Shown: positions 10,203 to 19,668 of the stretch, one piece after another
Numbering within the stretch: the first letter of the stretch is position 1
Layout: the number at the start of each line of letters is the position of its first letter
Origin: CALZJC01 sp963781065
GTDB lineage: Bacteria; Acidobacteriota; Thermoanaerobaculia; Multivoradales; JAHEKO01
DNA: 64,000 nucleotides
Direction of reading: 5' to 3'
Assembly: GCA_963781065.1 (NCBI GenBank)
Contig: CAWAET010000015.1
Span: forward strand, 1-64,000
Made by a program: the position numbers and the translations under genes
Notes under the pieces: generated by a model
The model's input: the letters and a program-made list of their open reading frames with translations, nothing else
Told to the model about the DNA's origin: nothing
Database searches by the model: none

Positions 10203-11993
10203 TCAGCTGTCGGCGAGGCGCCGCCAGACGCGCGCCAGCGCCAGGCCCGCTCCCAGCCCCAGGGCGGTGAGCAGGATCGCTTGCACGGTCCGGCCGTAGA
10301 TCCAGGCGCCGGTGCCGAACAGCGCCGAGTAGACCGTGACGCAGCCCAGCAGCATCGCCGCGATGCCCGCCGGCACCGCCCACGGCTTGCCGGTCTCGGA
10401 CTCGAGCGTCTCGCCATCGGCTGCCGCCCGGCGCGCCACGGCGCGCCAGCCGGGACCGCCCGGGCGGGTCAGCCGGTAGAAGGAGCGCAGCCGTTCGGTG
10501 CTGGTCGGCCGGGTCACGAAGCTGGTGATCAGCCAGGCGGTGGTGGTGACGCCGACGCCGATCAGCAGCTTCTGCCAGTCGGCGAGCGCCCCGTCACGGC
10601 CGGGCCCGAGGTAGAACCAGATCGCGACGACGAACGAGACCGCCATCGCGACGATCTCGCTCCAGGCGTTGATCCGCCACCAGAACCAGCGCAGGATGAA
10701 CAGCAGCCCGGTGCCGGCGCCGATCTGGAGCAGGATCTGGAAGGCCTGCAGCGCGTTCTGCAGCCGCAGGGCGAGCAGGGCGGAGAGGACCATCAGCGCC
10801 AGGGTCGACAGCCGCCCGACCAGGACCAGCTCGCGCTCGCTCGCCGCGGGGCGAACGAAGCGCCGGTAGAAGTCGTTGATGACGTACGAGGAGCCCCAGT
10901 TGAGGTGGGTCGAGATGGTCGACATGTAGGCGGCCGCCAGCGAGCCGACGACCAGCCCCAGCCAGCCGGCCGGCAGGAAGGTGAGCATCGCCGGGTAGGC
11001 CAGGTCGTGGCGCACCACCGACGGGTCGATCGCCGGGAAGGCGGCCTGGAGCGAAGCGATGTCCGGGAAGACGACCAGCGAGGCGAGGGCCACCAGGATC
11101 CACGGCCAGGGGCGCAGGGCGTAGTGGGCGACGTTGAAGAACAGGGTGGCGCCGATGGCGTGCCCTTCGCTGCGGGCGGCCAGCATGCGCTGGGCGATGT
11201 AGCCGCCGCCACCGGGCTCGGCCCCCGGGTACCAGGCGGCCCACCACTGGACGGCGAGCGGCATGATGAACAGCGGCACCAGGGTGGCGGCGTCGCTGAA
11301 GTCGGGCAGCAGGGCCATCCGGTCGCGCACCGCCGGGTTGGCGAAGAGCCCCTCGAGGCTGCCGATCTTGGGATGGCTCACGGCGACCACCGCCGCCGCG
11401 ATCGAGCCGATCATCGAGACGATGAAGAGCATGAAGTCGGTCAGCACGACGGCGCGGAAGCCGCCGGCGGTGGCGAACAGGACGGTGACGGTCGAGGCCA
11501 CCGCCACGGTGGCGATCGGCGGCAGACCGAAGATGGTGCCGCCGATCTTGATCGCCGCCAGGGTCACCGTGGCCATGACCATGACGTTGAAGAAGACGCC
11601 CAGGTAGACGGCGCGAAACCCGCGCAGGAAGGCCGCCGGCCGGCCGCTGTAGCGCAGCTCGTAGAACTCGAGATCGGTGAGCACTCCGGAGCGCCGCCAC
11701 AGCCGGGCGTAGACGAACACGGTGAGCATGCCGGTGAGCAGGAAGGCCCACCAGATCCAGTTGCCGGAGACCCCGCTGGTGCGAACGATGTCGGCGACCA
11801 GATTGGGCGTGTCGGTGGAGAAGGTCGTCGCCACCATCGACACGCCGAGCAGCCACCAGGGCATCGACCGCCCGGAGAGAAAGAACTGCGTGGTGGAGCG
11901 GCCGGCCTGCCGCGCCGCCCAGAGGCCGACGCCGAGGACCGAGGCGAAGTAGGCCGCGACGACTACCCAGTCGCTCACCGCGAAAGCGCGCAT
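10203..11993 (-). CDS. Sodium:solute symporter family protein
   Basis: The 596-residue integral membrane protein has about 13-14 hydrophobic helices and matches the SSS family. The N-terminal helices read VVVAAYFASVLGVGLWAARQ, then the family signature around TTQFFLSGRSMPWWLLGVSMVATTFSTDTPNLVADIV, and later AAYMSTISTHLNWGSSYVINDFYRRF, where the Na2-site Ser residues sit. Such carriers import sugars, amino acids, nucleosides or carboxylates with Na+; the substrate cannot be told. The C-terminal 60 residues carry two more hydrophobic stretches. ATG at 11993; no convincing Shine-Dalgarno. It lies upstream of, and on the same strand as, the pheA attenuator with only 42 bp between, so the pheA promoter probably overlaps its 3' end. 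Confidence 0.88.
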   Translation of the reverse strand: MRAFAVSDWVVVAAYFASVLGVGLWAARQAGRSTTQFFLSGRSMPWWLLGVSMVATTFSTDTPNLVADIVRTSGVSGNWIWWAFLLTGMLTVFVYARLWRRSGVLTDLEFYELRYSGRPAAFLRGFRAVYLGVFFNVMVMATVTLAAIKIGGTIFGLPPIATVAVASTVTVLFATAGGFRAVVLTDFMLFIVSMIGSIAAAVVAVSHPKIGSLEGLFANPAVRDRMALLPDFSDAATLVPLFIMPLAVQWWAAWYPGAEPGGGGYIAQRMLAARSEGHAIGATLFFNVAHYALRPWPWILVALASLVVFPDIASLQAAFPAIDPSVVRHDLAYPAMLTFLPAGWLGLVVGSLAAAYMSTISTHLNWGSSYVINDFYRRFVRPAASERELVLVGRLSTLALMVLSALLALRLQNALQAFQILLQIGAGTGLLFILRWFWWRINAWSEIVAMAVSFVVAIWFYLGPGRDGALADWQKLLIGVGVTTTAWLITSFVTRPTSTERLRSFYRLTRPGGPGWRAVARRAAADGETLESETGKPWAVPAGIAAMLLGCVTVYSALFGTGAWIYGRTVQAILLTALGLGAGLALARVWRRLADS

Positions 11994-12084
11994 GACGACG
12001 GATTATAAATGCCGGCGGGATCCGGCGGGCAAACCGCCGATCCACGGCACCGGACTCACGCCGGCCGCGCCGCTGCCACCACGC

Positions 12085-13107
12085 TCAGGCGGCGGCTTGC
12101 AGCGTCTTGAGCTGGCGGAAGCTCACCAGCCGGCCTTCGACCTCGTCCCACAGGTGCAACCGGGCGCAGCGCAGGCTGCTGCGGATCGTCAGGCGGGTGA
12201 CGCGATGCAGCTCGGGCACCCGGCGGAAGCACTCCTTGAGCCGGTAGTTGGGGATGCGGCTGGCCAGATGATGGATGTGGTGAAAGCCGATGTTGCCGGT
12301 GAACCAGTGCAGCCACCCGGGCAGGTCGTAGAACGAGCTGCCTTCGATGGCGGCGCGGTGGAAGTCCCACTCCGGGTGCTCGCGCCAGTAGGTGTCTTCG
12401 AACTGGTGCTGGACGTAGAACAGCCAGACGCCCAGGGCGCCCTGGATCAGGGCGATCGGCCCCTGGACGAGCAGAAAGCGCTCGAGCCCGATCAGCCACC
12501 AGGCCACCCCGACGATCGCCGCCAGACCGGCGTTGGTCCACATCACGCTGGCCCACTCCTTCTTCCAGCTGCGAGGGATGTCGAGCGGCAGGCGGTGCTT
12601 GAGCACGAACTGATAGGTCGGGGCGATGAACAGCAGCACCAGCGGGTGGCGGTAGACGCGGTAGCGCAGCCGGGCCCAGCGCGACAGCTGCAGATACTCG
12701 CTCACGGTCAGCGTCTCGATGTCGCCCAGCCCCCGTCGGTCGAGATCGCCCGAGGCGCCGTGGTGGAGGGCATGGGTGCGGCGCCAGTAGGTGTAGGGCA
12801 TCAGCGTCAGGACGCCGATCACGCCGCCGACGGCGTTGTTGAACACGCGCGAGCGGAAGAAGGCGCCGTGGCCGCAGTCGTGCTGGAAGATGAACATCCG
12901 GATCTGCAGGCCGGCGGCCGGTATCGCCGCCAGCAGCGTGATCCAGTAGGGTCCGTCGAGGCTCAGCAGCATCAGGTACCAGATCGACCCGAACAGCGCG
13001 CCCGTGGTCAGTAGCTGGAACCAGGCCGAGCGGTTGCTGGGCTTGGCGTAGGGGGCCAGCAGGCGAGCCCAGTACTTGTGCTGGGCGGCTGGCGTCGGTC
13101 TGTGCAC
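12085..13107 (-). CDS. Membrane fatty acid desaturase
   Basis: The 340-residue protein has the three histidine boxes of the membrane di-iron desaturase family: HDCGH (after MFIFQ), HALHH and HHIHH. Between them lie four or more membrane segments (LLTTGALFGSIWYLMLL, YWITLLAAIPAAGLQI, NNAVGGVIGVLTLMPY, LAAIVGVAWWLIGLE). It probably introduces a double bond into acyl chains of membrane lipids, adjusting fluidity, using O2 and an electron donor not encoded nearby. This implies at least microaerobic life. It starts at the ATG 13107, 22 bp after the rpoD stop on the same strand, so it may be co-transcribed with the sigma factor gene. Confidence 0.93.
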   Translation of the reverse strand: MHRPTPAAQHKYWARLLAPYAKPSNRSAWFQLLTTGALFGSIWYLMLLSLDGPYWITLLAAIPAAGLQIRMFIFQHDCGHGAFFRSRVFNNAVGGVIGVLTLMPYTYWRRTHALHHGASGDLDRRGLGDIETLTVSEYLQLSRWARLRYRVYRHPLVLLFIAPTYQFVLKHRLPLDIPRSWKKEWASVMWTNAGLAAIVGVAWWLIGLERFLLVQGPIALIQGALGVWLFYVQHQFEDTYWREHPEWDFHRAAIEGSSFYDLPGWLHWFTGNIGFHHIHHLASRIPNYRLKECFRRVPELHRVTRLTIRSSLRCARLHLWDEVEGRLVSFRQLKTLQAAA

Positions 13108-13129
13108 GGCGATCTCCTTGGTCCGCGAA

Positions 13130-14815
<1,686 letters not shown>

Positions 14816-15098
14816 AGGCAAGGGGTGCTCGAGGCCGGAACTGACGGCCGTCCAAGGGGCTCGTGGCTGGTCGGGGTTTTCCGGGCTCGTGGGCCGGCGG
14901 TTGGCCCGGACTGGGACCACTATACCGCGAGTCGGCTCGGGGGCTAGACCCTCGGCTTCCGCGCCCTCGCACGGCCGCCGATTTCGGCCTCTATTCCCCC
15001 GGCGTCCGCGACGACGTCGGCATGGTGTGGGCGGGGCGTGTCCTGACCAGGACGGGATCAGCGGCTGGGGCCACGCAGGCTTCGGGCCGGAAGCGTGA
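14816..15098. other. Divergent intergenic region between rpoD and the DUF2235 gene
   Basis: No supported gene. It contains a possible minus-strand -10 (TATAGT, 14924-14919) for rpoD. The plus-strand -10 for the next gene lies at 15099-15104. Frames open in this stretch have unusual composition and no recognisable protein similarity. Confidence 0.4.
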
Positions 15099-15104
15099 TA
15101 TAAT
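15099..15104 (+). promoter_or_regulatory. Perfect TATAAT -10 element upstream of DUF2235 gene
   Basis: TATAAT in an AT-rich pocket (GTGATATAATTCGC) about 82 nt before the ATG at 15186. In DNA of this GC content an exact -10 hexamer is unlikely by chance. No good TTGACA is seen 16-18 bp upstream. Confidence 0.45.
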
Positions 15105-15185
15105 TCGCAAGACACGAAATCAAACGAGGTCGGGAAAGGCGTTCCGGGAATGTGCCCGGTGCCTGCGCTGCATGGAGGAGAACCA

Positions 15186-16850
15186 ATGGCGAGGAACATC
15201 GTGCTGTGCTCGGATGGCACAGGCAGCAGTGGTACCGACTGGAAGGGTTCCAACGTCTGGAAGGCCTTCCGGGGGGTGGTCAGGCACGAGGCCGGCGAGT
15301 CCGAGCAACTGGTGTTCTACGACGAAGGAGTAGGGACTTCGGGCCTGAGCGTGAAAAAGGCGCTGGGCAATGCGTTCGGGTACGGGTTGAGCCAGAACAT
15401 CCGCGAGCTCTACACTTCGCTGGCCAAGAACTACCGGTCCGGGGACAGAATCTTCATCTACGGCTTCAGCCGCGGGGCGTTCACGGCCCGCTCGCTGGCT
15501 GGCATGATCGCCGACGTCGGTGTAATCAAAGGCCGCGGCCTGGACCCCGATAAGCTCGACGAACTCGTCAAGGCTGCCTACAAGGCCTACCGTTCTTGGG
15601 ACGAGAAGAGGGGGCACCGTCTCGCGGCGCTGAAAAGGGAATGCACGTTGCGAGACGCTCGCATCCACTTCGTCGGTGTCTGGGACACGGTCGACGCTAT
15701 CGGCGTGCCGGTCGACGAACTGCGGGCGGTGATTTACTGGATCGCCCGGAGGTTCCTGCGGCCGCACAACATGCGGTTCAACGGCAAGACCGACAACATG
15801 TACCACGCCCTGGCGATCGACGACGATCGGCAGACTTTCTCGCCGGACGTGATGAAGGAGCAGGAGGACGGGCGGAAGATCGAGCAGGTGTGGTTCGCGG
15901 GCGCTCACACCAACGTCGGCGGCGGCTACCCCCGACAGGGGATGTCGGACGTGGCCGCCGACTGGATGATGTCCAAGTCCGAAGAGTGCGGCCTGCGATT
16001 CACCAAGGAGGACCGCGACAAGTTGCGGCGCGACATGGACGTGCACAGCACTCTGTATGATTCGCGGTCCGGCCCGGGGTGCTACTACCGCTATCTGGCG
16101 AGAAACGTCGGCGAGTTGACCGCCGAGGCCGAGAAGATCGGTAGCAAGGCTGACCCGCGCAAGTGGCGACGAGCCGGTGAGCCCGTGGTCAGGCAGCCGA
16201 AGGCCAGGATCCATGTCAGCGTGATGGACCGCTGCGCGCGAGCCACCGCCGACTATGCGCCGATCAACCTGCCGGCTGACTTCGAGGTCGTCGGCACGTG
16301 TGACACGCGCTGCGAGCCGGATTTGAAGAAGAAGGAGGACGAGAACGTCGAGAAGTACAAGACCCTTCTCGAGCGTCCAGAAAGCCGCGAAGCTCTCAAG
16401 AAGGCGTTTTGGTCGGACCCTCGGGATCAAGAAAGGGGCCAGGACCCGGAAGCCTGGAAGTTGATCCACAGGAGAAAGTGGCTCTACCGGCTGTTGCTGG
16501 TCTGCACGGCGGCCGTGGCCGCGCTCGCCGTCGCCCTCATGGTCGATCCGGACGCGACCATCAAGTGGTATCAGAGCTGGTCGATTGTCGGGCGGGTCTG
16601 GGTCAAGTTCTGGAGTGGTCTGGGAGGCAGCGCCCCGGCGTGGCTAGGCTGGCTCGGTGGTGGTTTGCGGACGGTCATTCTGAAACTGACCCCGGACGTG
16701 CTCGGAAACCTCGTCACCGGCCTTCTTCGGCTGCCCGAGGCCTGTGTGGCAATAGCCCTCATTGCGTTCGGCTTGCTGAAACTGAAGAAGAGCTTGCTGG
16801 GCAAGATGAGGCGGCTGGGTCGCGAGACCTGGCACAAGGCGCTCAGTTAG
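15186..16850 (+). CDS. DUF2235 alpha/beta-hydrolase with C-terminal membrane helices (Tle1-like)
   Basis: The 554-residue protein has the DUF2235 hydrolase fold used by Tle1-type phospholipase effectors and some stand-alone proteins. The nucleophile elbow GFSRGAFTAR places Ser at residue 95. VGVWDTVDAIG supplies the Asp and WFAGAHTNVGGGY the His. The N-terminus MARNIVLCSDGTG is the typical first strand. After residue 420 come a charged linker and two or three membrane segments (LYRLLLVCTAAVAALAVALMV and ACVAIALIAFGLLKLKK), so the hydrolase is probably tethered to a membrane. GGAG lies 7 nt before the ATG at 15186. GC and codon use are visibly lower than in neighbours (more AAG/AGG and A/T third positions), suggesting recent acquisition. 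No VgrG, PAAR or immunity gene is adjacent, so a type VI effector role is unproven. Confidence 0.82.
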   Translation: MARNIVLCSDGTGSSGTDWKGSNVWKAFRGVVRHEAGESEQLVFYDEGVGTSGLSVKKALGNAFGYGLSQNIRELYTSLAKNYRSGDRIFIYGFSRGAFTARSLAGMIADVGVIKGRGLDPDKLDELVKAAYKAYRSWDEKRGHRLAALKRECTLRDARIHFVGVWDTVDAIGVPVDELRAVIYWIARRFLRPHNMRFNGKTDNMYHALAIDDDRQTFSPDVMKEQEDGRKIEQVWFAGAHTNVGGGYPRQGMSDVAADWMMSKSEECGLRFTKEDRDKLRRDMDVHSTLYDSRSGPGCYYRYLARNVGELTAEAEKIGSKADPRKWRRAGEPVVRQPKARIHVSVMDRCARATADYAPINLPADFEVVGTCDTRCEPDLKKKEDENVEKYKTLLERPESREALKKAFWSDPRDQERGQDPEAWKLIHRRKWLYRLLLVCTAAVAALAVALMVDPDATIKWYQSWSIVGRVWVKFWSGLGGSAPAWLGWLGGGLRTVILKLTPDVLGNLVTGLLRLPEACVAIALIAFGLLKLKKSLLGKMRRLGRETWHKALS

Positions 16851-16920
16851 GCCGGCCGAGAGCAGATTGGGCCCCGGGGCGTCGGAGCGCTCCGGGGTCG
16901 AGGTCTGTGGCCGTGACCGG

Positions 16921-16926
16921 TAGAAT
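16921..16926 (+). promoter_or_regulatory. Possible -10 (TAGAAT) of the ACP-KAS pair
   Basis: TAGAAT lies 51 bp before the ACP start codon; a GC-rich hairpin (GCCGG..CCGGC, about 16938-16957) occupies the untranslated leader. No clear -35. Confidence 0.3.
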
Positions 16927-16976
16927 GTCGGTTCCTGCCGGCCGCTGGCGCCGGCCAGCTTGAAAGGGACCGATCC

Positions 16977-17231
16977 ATGGAAGACGCGGACGCGATCCGT
17001 CAGAAGATCATCGAGGAACTGCTCGAGGCGAGCGAGGCTTCGCTCGCGGCCTCGGAGATCGACGCTGGCACCAACCTGCGCGACGACCTGGGCCTGGACT
17101 CACTGCAGGCGGTGACGGTGGTCATGGCCTTGGAGCAGGAGTTCGGGATCGAGGTCGACGACGAGGAGATCGACGGCCTGCAGACGGTCGGCGACATCCT
17201 CGAGTTGCTGCAGCGCAAGACCGCCGCCTGA
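16977..17231 (+). CDS. Acyl carrier protein
   Basis: An 84-residue acidic protein with the four-helix ACP pattern and the phosphopantetheine attachment motif GLDSLQAV, Ser at residue 42. It carries acyl chains as thioesters for a fatty-acid or polyketide-like synthase in the cytosol. Start ATG at 16977 (16977-16979), with AAAGGGA about 7 nt upstream. Its stop overlaps the ketosynthase start as TGATG, so the two are translationally coupled. No FabD, FabG or FabZ gene lies nearby. The pair is therefore likely a dedicated accessory system rather than the housekeeping FAS II cluster, though the housekeeping ACP-FabF pair cannot be excluded. Confidence 0.93.
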   Translation: MEDADAIRQKIIEELLEASEASLAASEIDAGTNLRDDLGLDSLQAVTVVMALEQEFGIEVDDEEIDGLQTVGDILELLQRKTAA

Positions 17232-18488
17232 TGCCCGGTGCCCCCCATCGGGTGGCGATCACCGGTCTGGGGATCGTCTCCTGCCTCGGCCACGACGTCG
17301 ACACCGTTCTCGGCGCGCCTGCGCCGGGGCGAGAGCGGCATCCGGGCGATGCCCGAGTGGGCCGAGTTCAACCTGACCAGCCTGGTGGCCGGGCCGATCG
17401 AGGGCCTCGAAGAGAAGCAGGCCGCGGCCGAGATCCCCAAGCGGATCCGCGGCGCGGCGACGACCGCCGCCACCTACTGCTCGCTGGCGGCGCTCGACGC
17501 GGTGGCCGACGCCGGCCTCGGCGCCGAGGAGCTCGACCGGCGCCGGATCGCCTGTCTGGTGGGCAACTCGTCGCCCGACGGCCACGCCATCCACCAGGCC
17601 TCGGAGCTGATCTCCGCCGGCAAGACCCGGCGGGTCAACCCCTACACCTGCTACCGCTCGATGGCCAGCGGCACCAGCGCCATCGTCGCCAACCTGCTGG
17701 GCGTGCACGGTCCGAGCTACTCGATCTCCTCGGCCTGCTCGACCTCGACCCACAACATCGGCAACGCCTTCGAGCTGGTGCGGGCCGGGGTAGTGGACGG
17801 CGCCGTCGCCGGCGGCGGCGACGACGTCAGCGAGCTGGTCGCCGGGACGTTCCAGGCCCTGCGGGTGGCGCTGTCGACAAAGCACAACGACACCCCCGAG
17901 ACCGCCTCGCGGCCCTACGACGCGGACCGCGACGGCTTCGTCCTGAGCGGCGGCGCCGGCGTCGTGGTGCTCGAGAGCTGGGAGGCCGCCACCGCCCGCG
18001 GCGCCCACATCCACGCCGAGCTGGCCGGCTACGCCGCCACCTCCGACGGCCACGGCCTGGTGCTGCCCGAGCCCGAGGGCCGCTACGGCGCCGAGTGCGT
18101 GCGCCAGGCGCTGGCCGAGGCCGGAGTCGGACTCGGCGAGCTCGACTACATCAACACCCACGGCACCTCCACCGTCGCCGGCGACGCCTCCGAGGTCAAG
18201 GCGCTGCGCGCGGTCTTCGGCGATCGGGTGCCGCCGTTCTCCTCGACCAAGTCGATGACCGGCCACGCTCTCGGCGCCGCCGGCGCGCACGAGCTGATCT
18301 ACACCGTCGGCATGCTCGAGGGCGGCTTCCTGGCGCCGTCGATCAACATCGAGAACCGGGATCCGGAGTTCGAAGGGCTGCCGATCGTCACCGAGACGGT
18401 GGAGCGGCGGATCGACACCGCGCTGACGCTGAACTTCGGCTTCGGCGGCACCAACGCGGCGCTGGTGGTGCGGCGCCACCAACCGTAG
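17231..18488 (+). CDS. Beta-ketoacyl-ACP synthase, KAS I/II type (one frameshift)
   Basis: A condensing enzyme of about 418 residues. The N-terminus from the ATG at 17231 reads HRVAITGLGIVSCLGHDVDT, normal for FabB/FabF. After an extra G in CTCGGCGCG (about 17311-17315) the frame continues LRRGESGIRAMPEW to the end. The catalytic Cys is in SSACSTSTH, and the two His are in THGTSTVAGDASE and KSMTGHALGAAG, with a GFGGTNAALV C-terminus. The active-site triad is therefore complete. The ORF downstream of the break alone would lack the first strand. It partners the preceding ACP. Sequence alone does not decide FabB from FabF; the SACSTSTHNIG context and absence of other FAS genes leave its product open. 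Confidence 0.88.
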
Positions 18489-18745
18489 CCACCGGCTCCC
18501 GTTCCCGGCCTGGCGCACCGCTGGCGGCCGCTTCGAGGATCGGGCCGTCGATGGCTCGAGGGTACCTGTGAGAGGACCTGCCTGGCGCGCTCGCGGCGAC
18601 CTCCGATCGTTACGGCTCTACGCGGGCGGGATCAGGAACCGGCAGGTCGGTCCGGAAGCCGGGCCGAGGCGTCGTGCAACCCAAGCAGGTAGTTGTCCTG
18701 CCCTTGGGGAAGGGCGGCAAGGCCACCCCGCGAGGACAGTCCGGC
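18489..18745. other. Intergenic region between KAS gene and vapC
   Basis: Holds no intact gene. The left part contains a degenerate copy of an internal vapC segment (listed separately). The right part (18600-18745) reads on the minus strand with coding-like frames but nothing I can identify. No intrinsic terminator with a T-run separates the convergent genes. Confidence 0.4.
18524..18595 (-). pseudogene. Fragment duplicating an internal segment of vapC
   Basis: About 72 bp here align with 18900-18973 inside the intact vapC gene: both contain TCGAGGATCGGG, CGTCGATGG and GAGAGGACCTGCCTGGCGCG, with differences and a small gap in between. On the minus strand the segment corresponds to the mid-region of the PIN domain. 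The copy has no open frame of its own and is presumably left by a tandem duplication or by recombination with a related toxin gene. Confidence 0.65.
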
Positions 18746-19144
18746 CTACCGGGGAGTCACGACCGCGAGTCCAAGGGCCTTGGCAGCGGCGTTGAGCCGC
18801 TCGTCGTAGCTGACGACCGCCTCGACCTCGGGCCGCAGGGCGAGCGCGGTCGCGATGTGGATGGCATCCAGCGATCGGAGATCCGGCGGGTCGAGGCCTG
18901 CGGCCCTCTCGAGGATCGGGTCGTCGATGGCCACCAGGAATACGCTGGAGAGGACCTGCCTGGCGCGCTCGCGCGTCCTCTTGCCGCCGCCCGATCGGGC
19001 GACCGCCCGCGCCACTTCCACCCGCGCCAGGACACTGGAGACGACTTCGGGACGGGGCTCGAGAAGAGACAGCAGAGCCGCGGTCTCCGGCTCGGGTGCG
19101 ACCAGCTTCACCAGGGCCGAGGAGTCCAGGTAGAGAAGCGGCAT
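18746..19144 (-). CDS. vapC: PIN-domain toxin (VapC family)
   Basis: The 132-residue protein begins MPLLYLDSSALVKLVAPEPE, the first PIN strand with the catalytic Asp at residue 7. It has the mid-domain Glu in RVEVARAVAR and the Asp of RSLDAIHIATAL, and ends near VVSYDERLNAAAKALGL, the usual fourth acidic position. VapC toxins are Mg-dependent endoribonucleases that cleave tRNA or rRNA when released from antitoxin. It starts 18 nt after the antitoxin stop in the standard antitoxin-toxin order. All acidic residues are present, so it should be active. Confidence 0.92.
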   Translation of the reverse strand: MPLLYLDSSALVKLVAPEPETAALLSLLEPRPEVVSSVLARVEVARAVARSGGGKRTRERARQVLSSVFLVAIDDPILERAAGLDPPDLRSLDAIHIATALALRPEVEAVVSYDERLNAAAKALGLAVVTPR

Positions 19145-19162
19145 CCTCCCGGTCCCGTCCCG

Positions 19163-19444
19163 CTACCCGAGGCGCTCTTCCCGTTCTTGCGCGAGCGCCT
19201 GGCTGAGCCGCGACGACACACGCCCGTCTGGGGCGCCGAGATCGCTCAGGTCTCCCGCCGGGGCGGTAGCGCGGCCACTGGCCACGAGGCGTTCCACCAC
19301 CGTCGAGGGCTTGGGCAGCGGCACCAGCATCGCCACCGGGCGGCCCCGGTCGGTGACCTCGAGCGCTTCGCCGGCCTGGACCCGGCGCAGATAAACGCTC
19401 AGGTTCTGACGCAGCTCGCGGACGCCGACGGCGGATTCGCTCAT
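19163..19444 (-). CDS. vapB: Phd/YefM-type antitoxin of the vapBC pair
   Basis: The 93-residue protein reads MSESAVGVRELRQNLSVYLR, the N-terminal DNA-binding module of the Phd/YefM family, followed by VQAGEALEVTDRGRPVAMLVP and a variable C-terminal toxin-binding tail. The start is the ATG at 19444: the frame is open further upstream but non-conserved, and the ATG sits 8 nt from a perfect inverted repeat that overlaps a TACAAT -10. This predicts a very short leader and autorepression by the antitoxin or the VapBC complex. Confidence 0.92.
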   Translation of the reverse strand: MSESAVGVRELRQNLSVYLRRVQAGEALEVTDRGRPVAMLVPLPKPSTVVERLVASGRATAPAGDLSDLGAPDGRVSSRLSQALAQEREERLG

Positions 19445-19452
19445 TTGACGCA

Positions 19453-19467
19453 CATTGTAGCACAATG
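19453..19467 (-). promoter_or_regulatory. vapBC operator/promoter (CATTGT-N3-ACAATG)
   Basis: A perfect 6-bp inverted repeat with a 3-bp spacer, centred 15 bp before the antitoxin ATG. Its minus-strand half contains TACAAT (plus 19459-19454), a good -10. Such palindromes over the -10 are the normal autoregulatory operators of toxin-antitoxin operons. Confidence 0.6.
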
Positions 19468-19469
19468 GC

Positions 19470-19640
19470 CTGACTCGCGCCGCGGCCACGGCGGTTCTCA
19501 CCGCCTCACGCCGACAGCTCAGCCTGGTGGACTGTGCCAGCTTCGAGACCATGCGCCGGAACGATGTCCGGCGGGCCTTCACCTTCGACCGCCATTTCGT
19601 GGAGCAGGGCTTCGAGACTCTTGCCGCCCCGGCAGGCTAG
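19470..19640 (+). pseudogene. C-terminal fragment of a second PIN-domain toxin
   Basis: Read on the plus strand this stretch gives RRQLSLVDCASFETMRR followed by AFTFDRHFVEQGFETL, ending at TAG 19638-19640. The xLSLVDCxSFxxMRR...AFxFDxHFxxQGFxxL pattern is the conserved C-terminal half of a VapC/PIN subfamily different from the intact vapC here, with the third and fourth acidic residues (VDC, FD). The N-terminal half with the first catalytic Asp is missing: upstream sequence is the vapB promoter on the other strand. It is a relic, truncated exactly where the intact vapBC module begins. Confidence 0.7.
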
Positions 19641-19668
19641 ACCTACGCCGTAGGCCAGCCGCCCGAGG

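Noticed and set aside
15186..16850. DUF2235 gene as part of a prophage or type VI cluster
   Set aside because: No phage structural, integrase, VgrG, PAAR or immunity gene lies next to it.
18600..18745. A structured RNA (RNase P-like) in the KAS-vapC gap
   Set aside because: Short stretches look RNA-like (GACAGTCCGG), but conserved RNase P core elements are absent.
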